A DNA stretch of 64,000 nucleotides from assembly GCF_023721755.1 (NCBI RefSeq), contig NZ_JAMDLH010000007.1:186001-250000 (forward strand), written 5' to 3'. Origin of the DNA: Pleomorphomonas sp. NRK KF1 (GTDB lineage: Bacteria > Pseudomonadota > Alphaproteobacteria > Rhizobiales > Pleomorphomonadaceae). The notes under the pieces are model-generated. The model was not told where the DNA came from. It ran no database searches and was given only the letters and a program-made list of their open reading frames with translations. Position numbers and translations under genes: made by a program. Position 1 is the stretch's first letter, and every line of letters starts with the position of its first letter. Positions 55,595-64,000 of this stretch are shown piece by piece.

Positions 55595-55695
55595 GATTAT
55601 TCCCTTCTGGTGTGGAATGTAGTTCGTTCAAGGATATTTATCGCGTTTGCGTGCTCAATTAAACCTCCATGTGACGGGACACACGGAGAAACGGA

Positions 55696-56340
55696 ATGAA
55701 GATTGGTATTATCGGCGCGGGCTTTGTCGGGCGCGCCATCGGCAAGCTGGCGGTTCAGGCGGGGCATCAGGTGATGCTCAGCAACTCGCGCGGGCCTCAG
55801 ACGATGTTCAGCCTGCGCTACGCGGTGGGCGCCGAGGTCGGCACGGTGGACGAGGCGGTGGCGTTTGGCGACGTCGTTGTGGTCGCCATTCCGCTTTCGG
55901 CCTATCGCGCGGTGCCGGTCGAGCCGCTTGCCGGCAAGATCGTGATCGACACCAACAACTACTATCACGAGCGGGATGGCCGGTTTCCCGAACTCGACGC
56001 GCGCGCGACGACGACCAGCGAACTGCTGGCCGGTCACCTGCCGCGATCGAAGATCGTCAAGGCGTTCAACGCCATCACCATGAAGGATCTGGAAAGCGAG
56101 GGTAAGCCGGCGGGCGTGCCCGACCGCCGCGCCCTGCCCTTGGCGGGGGACGATGCCGACACCAAGGCGGTGGCCGTCAAACTCTATGACGAGTTCGGGT
56201 TCGATGCGGTAGATGTCGGACCGCTGTCCGAGGGGTGGCGGTTCGAGCGGGGAACGCCGGCCTATTGCGTGCCGTTTACCAAGGCGGATCTTCAGAAGGT
56301 TCTCGCGTCCACGATGCGCGATGGGCCGCTCTCGGCATAA
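55696..56340 (+). CDS. NADPH-dependent F420 reductase-like dehydrogenase
   Basis: This 214-residue protein has a Rossmann-type start (MKIGIIGAGFVGRAIGKLAV) and SNSRGP, a mark of NADP binding in F420H2:NADP oxidoreductase-like proteins. The segment IDTNNYYHERDG and AFNAITMKDLES follow. In bacteria without F420, such proteins act on other substrates; the role is not known. It diverges from LysR regulator 2. A bidirectional-looking hairpin lies 22 bases past the stop. Confidence 0.8.
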   Translation: MKIGIIGAGFVGRAIGKLAVQAGHQVMLSNSRGPQTMFSLRYAVGAEVGTVDEAVAFGDVVVVAIPLSAYRAVPVEPLAGKIVIDTNNYYHERDGRFPELDARATTTSELLAGHLPRSKIVKAFNAITMKDLESEGKPAGVPDRRALPLAGDDADTKAVAVKLYDEFGFDAVDVGPLSEGWRFERGTPAYCVPFTKADLQKVLASTMRDGPLSA

Positions 56341-56357
56341 GCCCAGGCCACTCATGG

Positions 56358-56389
56358 AAAAGGCCCCGGAAGCCGAAGCTGCCGGGGCC
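56358..56389 (-). terminator. Terminator of the outer-membrane protein gene
   Basis: Arms GGCCCCGG (56362-56369) and CCGGGGCC (56382-56389), with a further small inner pairing, are followed on the minus strand by TTTT (56361-56358). It lies 26 bases past the barrel gene stop. The plus-strand side (ATTCCATTGTT) may serve the convergent dehydrogenase gene weakly. Confidence 0.8.
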
Positions 56390-56414
56390 ATTCCATTGTT
56401 CGGTCCGAAGAGGA

Positions 56415-57020
56415 TCAGAACTTGTAGCCGACGCCGACCTTGACGGCGTTGCCGTCCAGATCACCCTTGTCGCCGTTGTAGTCGCGGCTGTTGGTGTCGG
56501 TGTAGAGGTACTCGGCGCGGGCCGTGATGTTGGTGGTCAGAGCGGCTTCGATACCGGCGCCGACCTGATAACCGACGTGGGTGCGGGTCTCGTCACCGCC
56601 GCTGTTCTTCATCTCGCCCTGGCCGACCAGACCGCCGACGGCGCCGTAGACCAGGATGTTGTCGAAGGCATAGCCGGCGCGGCCGCGGACGGCGCCCGTC
56701 CAGGTGGCCAGCGGGTCGGCGCCACCATAGGCGACTTCGGCTTCGCCACCGACGACGACGTTGTTCGGCATCTGGTAGTTATAGCCGGCGAACACGCCGC
56801 CAACGGCAGCGTCACGATCCTTGCCGCCAGCCTCGGGCTGGTTGGCCCAGGTGTAGCCGACGTTGGCGCCGACATAGGCGCCGGTCCAGTCGAAGGTGGA
56901 GCTGGTCACCGGGGCCGCATAGGGAGCCTGGGGGATCGGCTCGTTGAGGTCGGCGGCGAAAACGGGAGCCGACAGGAGAAGGGCCGAACCGGCGACGGCG
57001 CCAAGAAGCAGCTTGCTCAT
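56415..57020 (-). CDS. Outer-membrane beta-barrel protein (Omp25/31-like)
   Basis: This 201-residue protein has a signal peptide cut near VFAADL (about 23), then alternating strands such as FDWTGAYVGANVGYTWA and GYQVGAGIEAALTTN, ending in the aromatic KVGVGYKF that marks outer-membrane barrels. It matches the Omp25/Omp31-type family of Hyphomicrobiales, which are abundant surface porin-like proteins. The ATG at 57020 is set by AAGGAG eight bases upstream. A terminator follows. No partner genes. Confidence 0.88.
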   Translation of the reverse strand: MSKLLLGAVAGSALLLSAPVFAADLNEPIPQAPYAAPVTSSTFDWTGAYVGANVGYTWANQPEAGGKDRDAAVGGVFAGYNYQMPNNVVVGGEAEVAYGGADPLATWTGAVRGRAGYAFDNILVYGAVGGLVGQGEMKNSGGDETRTHVGYQVGAGIEAALTTNITARAEYLYTDTNSRDYNGDKGDLDGNAVKVGVGYKF

Positions 57021-57489
57021 TACTTTCACTCCTTACATCCGGTGCGGTGACACTGGGAGGACGTCCCGCACGCTTTCCATCAGGCCGTAAGCAATTGCTG
57101 CCCGGCTGTTCGATGGGTTGAAGATGATGTTCAAATGAGGCGATGTCCATGCGAGAATTTGACGAAATCGGGGCAAGACGACGGCGCATTTTGGTTGATG
57201 TATTGATGCAACAGTATGGTTACTGATCTGAAACGGTGCATCAATCGAACTTTAATACAAATGAATATTATCACGATTTCGCGATTGTCGGTCACATTCG
57301 ATTAACCATAAATGTGGCTGCTCCGGAGGGGAGGGGCGCGAGCGAGGGGATGGACGTTCGGCGATTCGGAGCCTTCACGACCCTCGCGCGGCCTGCCTCG
57401 GCTTTTCTGACGAGCCGATTTGTGGCAGACCGGAGGCAGTCGGATCGTCGGCCCCGCGCATGAGGTCGGGGCCGGACGGGGAGATCATC
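57021..57489. other. 469-base intergenic region, omp / proC
   Basis: No convincing gene is seen. The central part (about 57130-57320) is AT-rich for this genome and should hold the omp promoter, read leftward, and possibly a long leader. Arms ATTGATGCA (57202-57210) and TGCATCAAT (57237-57245) form an inverted repeat with 26 bases between. Their role is unknown. Confidence 0.5.
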
Positions 57490-58311
57490 ATGCCATTTTC
57501 GGAAATCGGTTCGCTCGTGCTCGTCGGTGCCGGCAAGATGGGCGGCGCCATGCTGCACGGCTGGCTCAAGAAGGGGATGAACCCCAAGTCGGTGTCGATC
57601 GTCGACCCGCACATCGGGTCCGAAGCCTTCTCGATGCTGATCGAATACTCGGTCAGCCATTACAAGGACGCCGCCGACATCTCCGAACCGGCCGACGTGG
57701 TGATGCTCGCCGTCAAGCCGCAGCAGATGGGCGAGGCGCTGCCGGCGCTGAAGCGCGTGGTGGGGCCGTCGACGCTGGTGGTGTCGATCGCCGCCGGCAC
57801 GACGCTGGCCACTCTCGCGGCGGCGCTGGGCGACGGACCGATCATCCGCGTCATGCCCAACACGCCGGCCCAGGTGGGGCAGGGCATGTCGGTGGCCGTC
57901 GGCAACGGCGCCGTCACCGAGACGCATCGGCGCGTCGTGACCAGCCTGCTCAACGCCGTCGGCAAGTCGGCCTGGATCGGCGATGAGTCGCTGATCGATG
58001 CGGTGACCGGCCTGTCGGGCAGCGGGCCTGCCTATGTCTTCCTGCTGGTTGAGGCGATGGCGGCGGCCGGCGAGAAGGCCGGCCTTGCGCCCGATCTCGC
58101 CATGCAGCTGGCCCGGCAGACCGTCGTCGGCGCCGGCGCACTGCTTGGCGGCGTGCCGACCGACGCCGCGACGCTCAGGAAGAACGTCACCTCGCCCGGC
58201 GGCACCACCGCCGCCGGACTGGCCGTGCTGATGGGCGAGGAAGGCTGGCAGCCGCTGGTCGACGCGGCCATCGCCGCCGCCACCCATCGCTCGCGCGAAC
58301 TGGCGGGCTGA
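57490..58311 (+). CDS. proC: Pyrroline-5-carboxylate reductase
   Basis: This 273-residue enzyme makes proline from pyrroline-5-carboxylate using NADPH. It shows VLVGAGKMGGAMLHGWLKKG, MLAVKPQQM, RVMPNTPAQVGQGM and the family block DAVTGLSGSGPAYVFLLVEA, then the late TSPGGTTAAGL. The ATG at 57490 follows GGGGAG. It is followed after 3 bases by csaA in the same operon. Confidence 0.95.
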   Translation: MPFSEIGSLVLVGAGKMGGAMLHGWLKKGMNPKSVSIVDPHIGSEAFSMLIEYSVSHYKDAADISEPADVVMLAVKPQQMGEALPALKRVVGPSTLVVSIAAGTTLATLAAALGDGPIIRVMPNTPAQVGQGMSVAVGNGAVTETHRRVVTSLLNAVGKSAWIGDESLIDAVTGLSGSGPAYVFLLVEAMAAAGEKAGLAPDLAMQLARQTVVGAGALLGGVPTDAATLRKNVTSPGGTTAAGLAVLMGEEGWQPLVDAAIAAATHRSRELAG

Positions 58312-58314
58312 GCG

Positions 58315-58656
58315 GTGAGCGACCTGATCGACTACGACGACTTCCTGAAAGTCGACATCCGCGTCGGCCGCATCATCGCGGCCGAGGTGTTCAAGGAGGC
58401 GCGGCGGCCTGCTTACAAGCTCCGCATCGACTTCGGGCCGGAGATCGGCGAGCGGCGTTCGTCGGCGCAGATCACCGAGAACTACAAGGTCGAGGACCTC
58501 GTGGGGCGGCTGGTGCTGGGCGTCGTCAACTTCCCGCCCAAGCAGATCGGGCCGATGCGCTCGGAGGTGCTGACGCTGGGCGTTCCCGACGCCGCCGGGC
58601 ATGTGGTGCTGGTGGTGCCGGACAAGGACGCCGTGGTCGGCGGCCGTCTCTACTAA
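58315..58656 (+). CDS. csaA: tRNA-binding protein, CsaA type
   Basis: This 113-residue protein is a stand-alone tRNA-binding OB-fold (EMAP-II/CsaA). It has FLKVDIRVGRIIAAEVF, RPAYKLRIDFG and VGRLVLGVVNFPPKQIG, all typical. CsaA binds tRNA and has chaperone-like effects in Bacillus. The GTG start lies 3 bases after the proC stop, implying co-translation, an arrangement common in Alphaproteobacteria. Confidence 0.9.
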   Translation: MSDLIDYDDFLKVDIRVGRIIAAEVFKEARRPAYKLRIDFGPEIGERRSSAQITENYKVEDLVGRLVLGVVNFPPKQIGPMRSEVLTLGVPDAAGHVVLVVPDKDAVVGGRLY

Positions 58657-58730
58657 AGGCATTGTGGACATTCTTGCGCATCGGAGGTACTTCGCGCGGA
58701 CTTTGAATCAATTCAAATTTGAGGTTCTCA

Positions 58731-59477
58731 GTGGACATTCCGCGAATATTCAACATCACCGAAAGCGCCCATCGCATCCATAATCCGATGACGGCCGACA
58801 AGCTCGCCACGCTCGGCGCGGCGCTGCGCCTGGAGCCGGGCGCGCGCGTGCTCGACCTCGGCAGCGGTTCGGGCGAGATGCTCTGCACCTGGGCGCGCGA
58901 TCATGGCGTCGTCGGCACCGGCGTCGATCTGAGCCGGCTGTTCACCGAGCAGGCGAAGCGCCGGGCCGCGGAACTCGGCGTTGCCGACAAGGTCACGTTC
59001 ATCCATGGCGACGCCGCCGGCCATGTCTCTGACGAGAAGGTCGACGTGGCGGCCTGCGTCGGCGCCACATGGATCGCTGGTGGCGTCGGCGGCTGCATCG
59101 AGCTCTTGTCGCGGAGCCTGCGTCCGGGCGGCATCATCCTGATCGGCGAGCCCTACTGGCGGACGCTGCCTGCGACGGATGCGGTCGCCAAGGGCTGTCT
59201 TGCCCACTCTGTCTCCGACTTCCTCGCACTGCCGGAGCTCGTGGCGTCCTTCGGCGCTCTCGGCTGCGATGTCGTCGAAATGGTCCTGGCCGACCAGGAC
59301 GGTTGGGACCGCTACGAGGCGGCCAAATGGCTGACCATGCGCCGCTGGCTCGACGCCAACCCGGACGACGAACTGGCGGGCGAGGTGCGCGCCAAGCTCA
59401 CCTCGGAGCCCGAGCGCTACGCCGCCTACACTCGAGAGTATCTGGGGTGGGGCGTGTTCGCGCTGATGAAGCGCTGA
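58731..59477 (+). CDS. SAM-dependent methyltransferase
   Basis: This 248-residue class I methyltransferase has motif I VLDLGSGSGEMLC, followed by GTGVDLS and the acidic HGDAAGHV, then GGIILIGEPYWR. It is of the small-molecule type. The GTG at 58731 is preferred since GAGG lies 7 bases upstream. It stands downstream of csaA by 74 bases and converges with the ABC ATPase gene. The substrate is unknown. Confidence 0.82.
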   Translation: MDIPRIFNITESAHRIHNPMTADKLATLGAALRLEPGARVLDLGSGSGEMLCTWARDHGVVGTGVDLSRLFTEQAKRRAAELGVADKVTFIHGDAAGHVSDEKVDVAACVGATWIAGGVGGCIELLSRSLRPGGIILIGEPYWRTLPATDAVAKGCLAHSVSDFLALPELVASFGALGCDVVEMVLADQDGWDRYEAAKWLTMRRWLDANPDDELAGEVRAKLTSEPERYAAYTREYLGWGVFALMKR

Positions 59478-59507
59478 CGGGAGGCTCGCGGCCCCTCGTC
59501 CTCTCTC

Positions 59508-61199
59508 TCAGCCCGCCATCGCCAGGCGTCGTCGGGACGGATCGGGGATCGGAACGGCGTCGATCAGGCGTCGGGTGTAGTCCTGCCCGGGGTTTTCGAA
59601 GACGGCGCGGCGCGGGCCGTATTCGACGATCCGGCCGCCGTTCATCACCGCGACGTCGTGCGACATGCGCTCGATGACCGCCATGTCGTGCGAGATGAAC
59701 AGATAGGCCAGCCCCTCCGTCTCCTGAAGCTCCAGCATCAGATCGAGCACTTTGGCGCGAACCGACACGTCGAGCGCGGCGACGCTCTCGTCGGCGACGA
59801 TCAGCTTGGGCTTCAGCGACAACGCACGGGCGATGCAGATGCGCTGGCGCTGGCCGCCGGAAAACTCGTGCGGATAGCGGCTGGCCACATCCGGCGTCAG
59901 GCCAACGCGGCGCAAGAGCTCCGCGACCCGGTCGGCGCGATCGGACCTGTCGCCAATGCCGTGGATCGCCATGGGCTCGGCAATGGCGGCGCCCACCGTC
60001 ATGCGGCTGTCGAGCGAGGCATAGGGGTCCTGGAAGATCATCTGGGCGAGACGACGGACCGGCCGCATCGCCTTGACCGAGAAGTCCATCAGCTCTTCGC
60101 CGCCGATGGCGACATAGCCTTCGTAGGGGATCAGGCCGAGCACGGCCTTGCCGGTGGTCGATTTGCCCGAGCCACTCTCGCCGACGAGGCCGAGCGTCCG
60201 CCCGGCCCTGAGCTCGAAGGAAACGCCGTCGACTGCGAGCTGGCCGGCCTTGCGGCCGAACAGGCTGGCGCGGGCGCCATAGGTGACCTTGAGGTTCTGG
60301 ACGGCGAGGACCGGTTCAAGCGACTTATCGGCTCGCGGCGCCGCCATCGCTTCCGCCGTGACAGCCGGCGGCCCATCGGTGCCGGTGCGGGCGCCGATGC
60401 GGGGGACGGCGGCGATCAGCTCGCGCGTGTAGGTCTGGGTCGGCTGTTCGAAAATGTCGACCGCCGAGCCGATCTCGACGAGGCGCCCATCCTTCATGAC
60501 CGCGACCCGATCGGCCATCTCGGCGACGACGCCCATGTCGTGGGTGATCAGGATGGTGGACGTGCCGAACTCGCCCTTCAATTCTCGCATCAGCTTCAGG
60601 ATCTGCGCCTGCACGGTGACGTCGAGGGCGGTGGTCGGTTCGTCGGCGATCAGCACCTTGGGCCGGCAGGACAGCGCCATGGCGATCATCACTCGCTGGC
60701 GCATGCCGCCGGAGAGTTCGTGCGGATACTGACCGAGGCGCCTTGCCGGTTCGGTGAGCTGCACCGCATCCAGCATGCGCAGCGCCTGGGCGCGGGCGGA
60801 AGCTTCGTTGCCACCCTGGTGGATCAGAATTGGCTCCAGAAGCTGCTTGCCGATGGTCATCACCGGGTTGAGCGATGTCATCGGTTCCTGGAAGATCATG
60901 GCGATGTCGCGGCCACGCACCTCCCGCATGGTCCGCTCGCCGAGGGTGGTGAGGTCACGCTCCTCAAGCTTGATCGAGCCGGAGACGATGCGCAGCGAGG
61001 CGCGCGGCAGAAGCCGCATCACGGACAGCGACGTGACCGACTTGCCGGAGCCGCTTTCGCCGGCCAGGCAGAGCGTCTCTCCCGCCGCCAGCTCGAAGCT
61101 CACGGCGTCGAGCACGCGCTTTGCCCCGCGATCGGTCAACGCGTCCACGGTCAGCCCGTCGACGGTGAGAACCGGTGCTGCCTTGAAGTCTCCGCTCAT
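59508..61199 (-). CDS. Double ABC ATPase, fused DppD-DppF type
   Basis: This 563-residue protein joins two ATPase domains of the oligopeptide/dipeptide type in one chain. The first has Walker A GESGSGKS (about 47-54) and [15 protein letters not shown]; the second, from about 310, has [19 protein letters not shown] and [15 protein letters not shown]. Both have Walker B LIADEP- and IVADES-type motifs. It should energise import with the binding protein encoded upstream. The ATG at 61199 lies 5 bases after the amidase stop. The two permease genes are absent from this end of the operon. Confidence 0.9.
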   Translation of the reverse strand: MSGDFKAAPVLTVDGLTVDALTDRGAKRVLDAVSFELAAGETLCLAGESGSGKSVTSLSVMRLLPRASLRIVSGSIKLEERDLTTLGERTMREVRGRDIAMIFQEPMTSLNPVMTIGKQLLEPILIHQGGNEASARAQALRMLDAVQLTEPARRLGQYPHELSGGMRQRVMIAMALSCRPKVLIADEPTTALDVTVQAQILKLMRELKGEFGTSTILITHDMGVVAEMADRVAVMKDGRLVEIGSAVDIFEQPTQTYTRELIAAVPRIGARTGTDGPPAVTAEAMAAPRADKSLEPVLAVQNLKVTYGARASLFGRKAGQLAVDGVSFELRAGRTLGLVGESGSGKSTTGKAVLGLIPYEGYVAIGGEELMDFSVKAMRPVRRLAQMIFQDPYASLDSRMTVGAAIAEPMAIHGIGDRSDRADRVAELLRRVGLTPDVASRYPHEFSGGQRQRICIARALSLKPKLIVADESVAALDVSVRAKVLDLMLELQETEGLAYLFISHDMAVIERMSHDVAVMNGGRIVEYGPRRAVFENPGQDYTRRLIDAVPIPDPSRRRLAMAG

Positions 61200-61204
61200 G
61201 TCCG

Positions 61205-62149
61205 TCACGACAGCACGATCCTTGGGAAATAGAAGCTCACCACCACGTTCGGCATGTCGACGATCTCGGAAATGCGCAGATCGCCGGCCACCGAACAGAG
61301 CATGTAGGCGTCGGCCGGATTGTAGCCGTGCTCGGCGGCGAGAAGATCGATCATCCGGCTGAGCGCCTCGCGCGACGCGGTCAGCAGGTCGGGACCGACA
61401 CCGGTGGTCACCTCGTAGCCGGCGGCGTCGAGATGGCGCGTCACAGGTCCCGGCGTGGTGAAGCGGGGGCTTTCGAGCGTCTGTCCCTTGAGAATGCTGA
61501 GCGTCAGCGTGACGTTCATGGCGCTTTCGATGGCGGTGCCGCAGACCTCGCCGTCGCCCTGGGCGGCGTGCGTGTCGCCGACCGAAAACAGGGCGCCCTC
61601 GACCTCGACCGGCAGATAGAGCGTAACGCCCGAGGAGAGATCGCGGATGTCGAGATTGCCGCCGACGCGGCGTGGCGGAACGACCGAATGGACGCCCGGC
61701 TCGGCCGGGGCGACGCCGATGGTGCCGGCGAACGGCTTGAGCGGTACGCGGCCGCCGGGACCGAACAGCGAAGGCGCCATCGTGCCGGGCTCGTATGTCC
61801 AGACGTGCAGCGCCGGATCGGTGAACTGATCGGCCAGCAGGCCGAAGCCGGGGATTACCGCCGTCCAGCCGATGCCGGAGGGAACGAATTCGCGGATCTC
61901 GACCTTCAGCACGTCGCCGGGCTCGGCGCCTTCGACGTAGACCGGGCCGGTGACCGGGTTGACCTTGGCGAAATCGAGGTTGACCACGTCGGCCACCGTC
62001 GAGCCCGTGCCGAGCTGGCCGCCGGAGCTGTCGAGACACTCGAAATGGATGGTCGAGCCGGATTTCGCCAAGGCGGCCGGCGTGAAATCGCGGCTCCAGC
62101 CATAATGATGATCGCGGCGATGGATGGTGTAGTCGCAGGCAACGCACAT
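61205..62149 (-). CDS. Acetamidase/formamidase family protein
   Basis: This 314-residue enzyme has the family pattern: HHYGWSRDFTPAA, FECLDSSGGQLGTGSTV, VTGPVYVEGAEPGDVLKVEI and the catalytic region SVGDTHAAQGDGEVCGTAIE. It would hydrolyse a short-chain amide or formamide to the acid and ammonia. The ATG at 62149 follows GGGAG. It lies between the binding-protein gene and the double ATPase gene, so the imported compound may be an amide or formyl-peptide. The exact substrate is unknown. Confidence 0.88.
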   Translation of the reverse strand: MCVACDYTIHRRDHHYGWSRDFTPAALAKSGSTIHFECLDSSGGQLGTGSTVADVVNLDFAKVNPVTGPVYVEGAEPGDVLKVEIREFVPSGIGWTAVIPGFGLLADQFTDPALHVWTYEPGTMAPSLFGPGGRVPLKPFAGTIGVAPAEPGVHSVVPPRRVGGNLDIRDLSSGVTLYLPVEVEGALFSVGDTHAAQGDGEVCGTAIESAMNVTLTLSILKGQTLESPRFTTPGPVTRHLDAAGYEVTTGVGPDLLTASREALSRMIDLLAAEHGYNPADAYMLCSVAGDLRISEIVDMPNVVVSFYFPRIVLS

Positions 62150-62176
62150 GGCGATTTCTCCCTGTCGCCAGTTGAC

Positions 62177-62198
62177 GGGGGAAGACAAGTCTCCCCCC
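62177..62198 (-). repeat. Intercistronic hairpin after the binding-protein gene
   Basis: A stem of GGGGG and CCCCC with inner AGAC and GTCT pairing, between the binding-protein and amidase genes. No T tract follows. Such hairpins often protect the upstream message and raise binding-protein yield. Confidence 0.5.
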
Positions 62199-62229
62199 GC
62201 GCTGGCGCGGACTTGCGGTCAAATCCTTG

Positions 62230-63846
62230 TTATTGCTTCACATAGATGGCGTCGTAGTTGATGACGCGCGTCGGATCGATGTAGATGTTGCCCGGCCCGC
62301 CCATGCGCTTGGACTTGGCGACGACGCGGCGCTCGTTGAACACCGGGATCCACGGCGCATCGGCCATGAGGTCGGTGAACACCGAACCCCAGAGCTTGGC
62401 GCGCTCGTCCTTCTTGGCCGGATCGGACATCGAGTCGGCCTCGATGGCGCGGGCGTCGAGATCCTTGTTGCAGTACCAGGACCAGTTCCAGCCGCCCTGG
62501 ACGGCGCCGGCGCAGCCCAGGATCGGGCCGTAGAAGTTCGAGGGATCGGGGAAGTCGGCGATCCAGGCCATGCCGCCCGACCAGATCATCGGCGCCTCGC
62601 CCTCGGTTCCACCGGCGGCGATCACGTTGGCGTTGGCCAGCGCCTTGATCTCGGCCTTGACGCCGATGGCGGCAAAATCCTGCTGCAGCGCCTGGGCGAT
62701 GCGCGGATTGGGATCGGTCGACGAAGCGTAGAGCGCGGTCTCGAAGCCATCGGGGAAGCCGGCTTCGGCAAGCAGCGCCTTGGCCTTCTCGATGTCGTAG
62801 GCGTAGCCCTTGAAGTCCTTGTCGTAGCCGGGCATCAGCGGCGGCAACGGCTGGTTGGCCGGCGTGGCTCTGCCGTTGACGATGCGGGTGATGCGCTCCT
62901 TGTTGACGGCCATGTTGAGGGCCTGGCGCACCTTGACGTTGTCGAGCGGCTTGACGCGGGTGTTGATCGCGACATAGCCGGTCTGAAGCTGCTCGCCATC
63001 GACGATGATGTCGGCGGCATCCGGGCCATTCTTGATCTCCAGGAACTTGGCCGGAGGAATGCCGTCGCCGGCGATGTCGACCTCGCCCTGCTGAAGGCGC
63101 AGGAGAGCCACCAGCGGCTCCTGGCCGACCTCGACGGTGAAGCCGTCGATCTTCGGCGTGTCGGCAACGTAGAAGCTCGGGTTCTTTTCGAACACCAGCC
63201 TCTGGCCGATCACCCACTCCTTCAGGACGAAGGCGCCCGAACCGACCGGCTTCTTGCCGAAGTCCTGGCCTTCCGCCTCGACGACTTCCTTCGGCACGAT
63301 CGAGGCGAAGTTGATGGCGAGCACATGCAGGAAGGTGGCGTCGGGACGGCTGAGCTTGAAGATGACGGTGCCGTCGTCGGGCGTCTCGATGCCGGAGAGC
63401 CCCTCGGCCTTGCCGCCGGAGAGGTCTTCGAAGCCGGCGATGGCGCCGAAGAAGCCGGCGCCGGGGCCCTGCGTCTTGGGATTGACGGCGCGTTCGATGG
63501 AATACTTGACGTCGGAGGCCACCACCTCGCGACCGTTGGAGAACTTCACGCCCTTGCGGAGCTTGAAGGTGTAGGTCAGGCCGTCCGGCGTGATCTCGAA
63601 GCTCTCGGCCAGCGACGGCACCAGATCGGCCGTGCCGGGCGTATACTCCATCAGGCGGGAAAACAGGCTCTTGATCATCGACCAGTTCTGCCAGTCGTAG
63701 CCGATGGCCGGGTCGAGGGTGGCGATGTCGTCCTTGTAGGTGACGACGATGGTGGCGCCCTTGACGGGCGTCTCGTCGGCCAGCGCAACGAGTGGCGTCA
63801 GCGCCATCAGTCCGGCCAGCGCGGTTCTTTGCAGCCAATGTGTCAT
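62230..63846 (-). CDS. ABC transporter peptide-type substrate-binding protein (SBP_bac_5)
   Basis: This 538-residue protein has a signal peptide (about 1-23, ending in a VALADE-like site) and the family 5 pattern: TIVVTYKDDIATLDPAIGYDW, LAESFEITPDGLTYTFKLRKG and KVRQALNMAVNKERI. It should bind a peptide, opine or amide-like compound in the periplasm. The ATG at 63846 follows AGGGGAA. It is the first gene of the operon seen here. Its leader contains three GC-rich hairpins. Confidence 0.9.
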   Translation of the reverse strand: MTHWLQRTALAGLMALTPLVALADETPVKGATIVVTYKDDIATLDPAIGYDWQNWSMIKSLFSRLMEYTPGTADLVPSLAESFEITPDGLTYTFKLRKGVKFSNGREVVASDVKYSIERAVNPKTQGPGAGFFGAIAGFEDLSGGKAEGLSGIETPDDGTVIFKLSRPDATFLHVLAINFASIVPKEVVEAEGQDFGKKPVGSGAFVLKEWVIGQRLVFEKNPSFYVADTPKIDGFTVEVGQEPLVALLRLQQGEVDIAGDGIPPAKFLEIKNGPDAADIIVDGEQLQTGYVAINTRVKPLDNVKVRQALNMAVNKERITRIVNGRATPANQPLPPLMPGYDKDFKGYAYDIEKAKALLAEAGFPDGFETALYASSTDPNPRIAQALQQDFAAIGVKAEIKALANANVIAAGGTEGEAPMIWSGGMAWIADFPDPSNFYGPILGCAGAVQGGWNWSWYCNKDLDARAIEADSMSDPAKKDERAKLWGSVFTDLMADAPWIPVFNERRVVAKSKRMGGPGNIYIDPTRVINYDAIYVKQ

Positions 63847-63889
63847 GCGGGTTCCCCTTTGTTGTTTGACTGGTTTTTGTTGTCGTTGA

Positions 63890-63964
63890 CCGGGCTGCGG
63901 CCCGGCGTCATCGGGGCCTATCGGGCCCGAATTTCTTTTGCTCCCCGGGCCCTATCGGGCCCGG
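63890..63964. repeat. Three consecutive GC-rich hairpins in the operon leader
   Basis: Three palindromes lie one after another: CCGGGC/GCCCGG near 63890-63905, GGGGCC-TATC-GGGCCC near 63913-63927, and CCGGGCCC-TATC-GGGCCCGG at 63945-63964. The last is a perfect 8-bp stem. The last two share the core CTATCGGGCCCG. They lie within 120 bases upstream of the binding-protein gene. Confidence 0.6.
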
Positions 63965-64000
63965 ATTCTGGGATCGATTAGCGGCGCGACAAGGTCGGCG

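Overview
The window is a GC-rich chromosomal segment of an alphaproteobacterium, most likely of the order Hyphomicrobiales (Rhizobiales). The evidence is a CtrA master cell-cycle regulator beside flagellar fliI/fliJ, DUF2336, Hpt and SLT-transglycosylase proteins of the type found in that order, a long N-terminal extension on UvrB, an Omp25/31-like barrel and clustered GANTC (CcrM) sites. I cannot fix the family or genus. No rRNA, tRNA, CRISPR array, prophage or insertion sequence was seen.

Layout. 1-2.6 kb: the 3' part of a transglycosylase-like gene, a YqaA-type membrane protein and a DUF2336 protein. 2.6-8.0 kb: a catabolic island made of a UTRA-type GntR regulator diverging from a four-gene ABC importer with an embedded alkaline-phosphatase-superfamily hydrolase; a perfect TGGTCTAGACCA operator abuts the first Shine-Dalgarno. 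8-16 kb: Hpt protein, NAD kinase, CutA, ctrA diverging from fliIJ, then ychF, pth and rplY. 16-30 kb: a cellobiose-2-epimerase-like enzyme, prs (separated from it by a REP-like inverted repeat), lipoproteins, pgeF, midA-like/lgt, ubiK, ybjN, uvrC, and a DoxX gene convergent with an SMR-pump/TetR operon that has a 34-bp palindrome in its promoter. 30-40 kb: pgsA-moaD-moaE, a vapBC cassette inserted at the end of moaE between 50-bp repeats, pirin, MFS and EamA transporters, an mqsRA toxin-antitoxin pair that looks leaderless, and uvrB.

40-48 kb: a fucosyltransferase-like protein, two tandem SH3b envelope proteins, rlmJ, then a signalling run (HD-GYP protein, double-receiver protein, methyl-accepting chemotaxis protein). 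48-59.5 kb: VOC protein, Acg-type Tat-exported flavoprotein, small secreted protein, RNase T2, DUF1176, GST, two LysR regulators each next to a dehydrogenase-like gene, an outer-membrane barrel, proC-csaA and a methyltransferase. 59.5-64 kb: an operon of peptide-type binding protein, acetamidase/formamidase and a fused double ABC ATPase; its permeases are not in the window.

Most of the window is ordinary housekeeping DNA. The points most worth following are the 50-bp duplication framing vapBC, the GntR-controlled importer with a cytoplasmic phospho-hydrolase, the apparently leaderless mqsR with a cysteine-poor antitoxin, the palindromic operator of the SMR-TetR operon, and the HD-GYP/double-REC/MCP module. 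No clear undescribed defence or mobile system was recognised.
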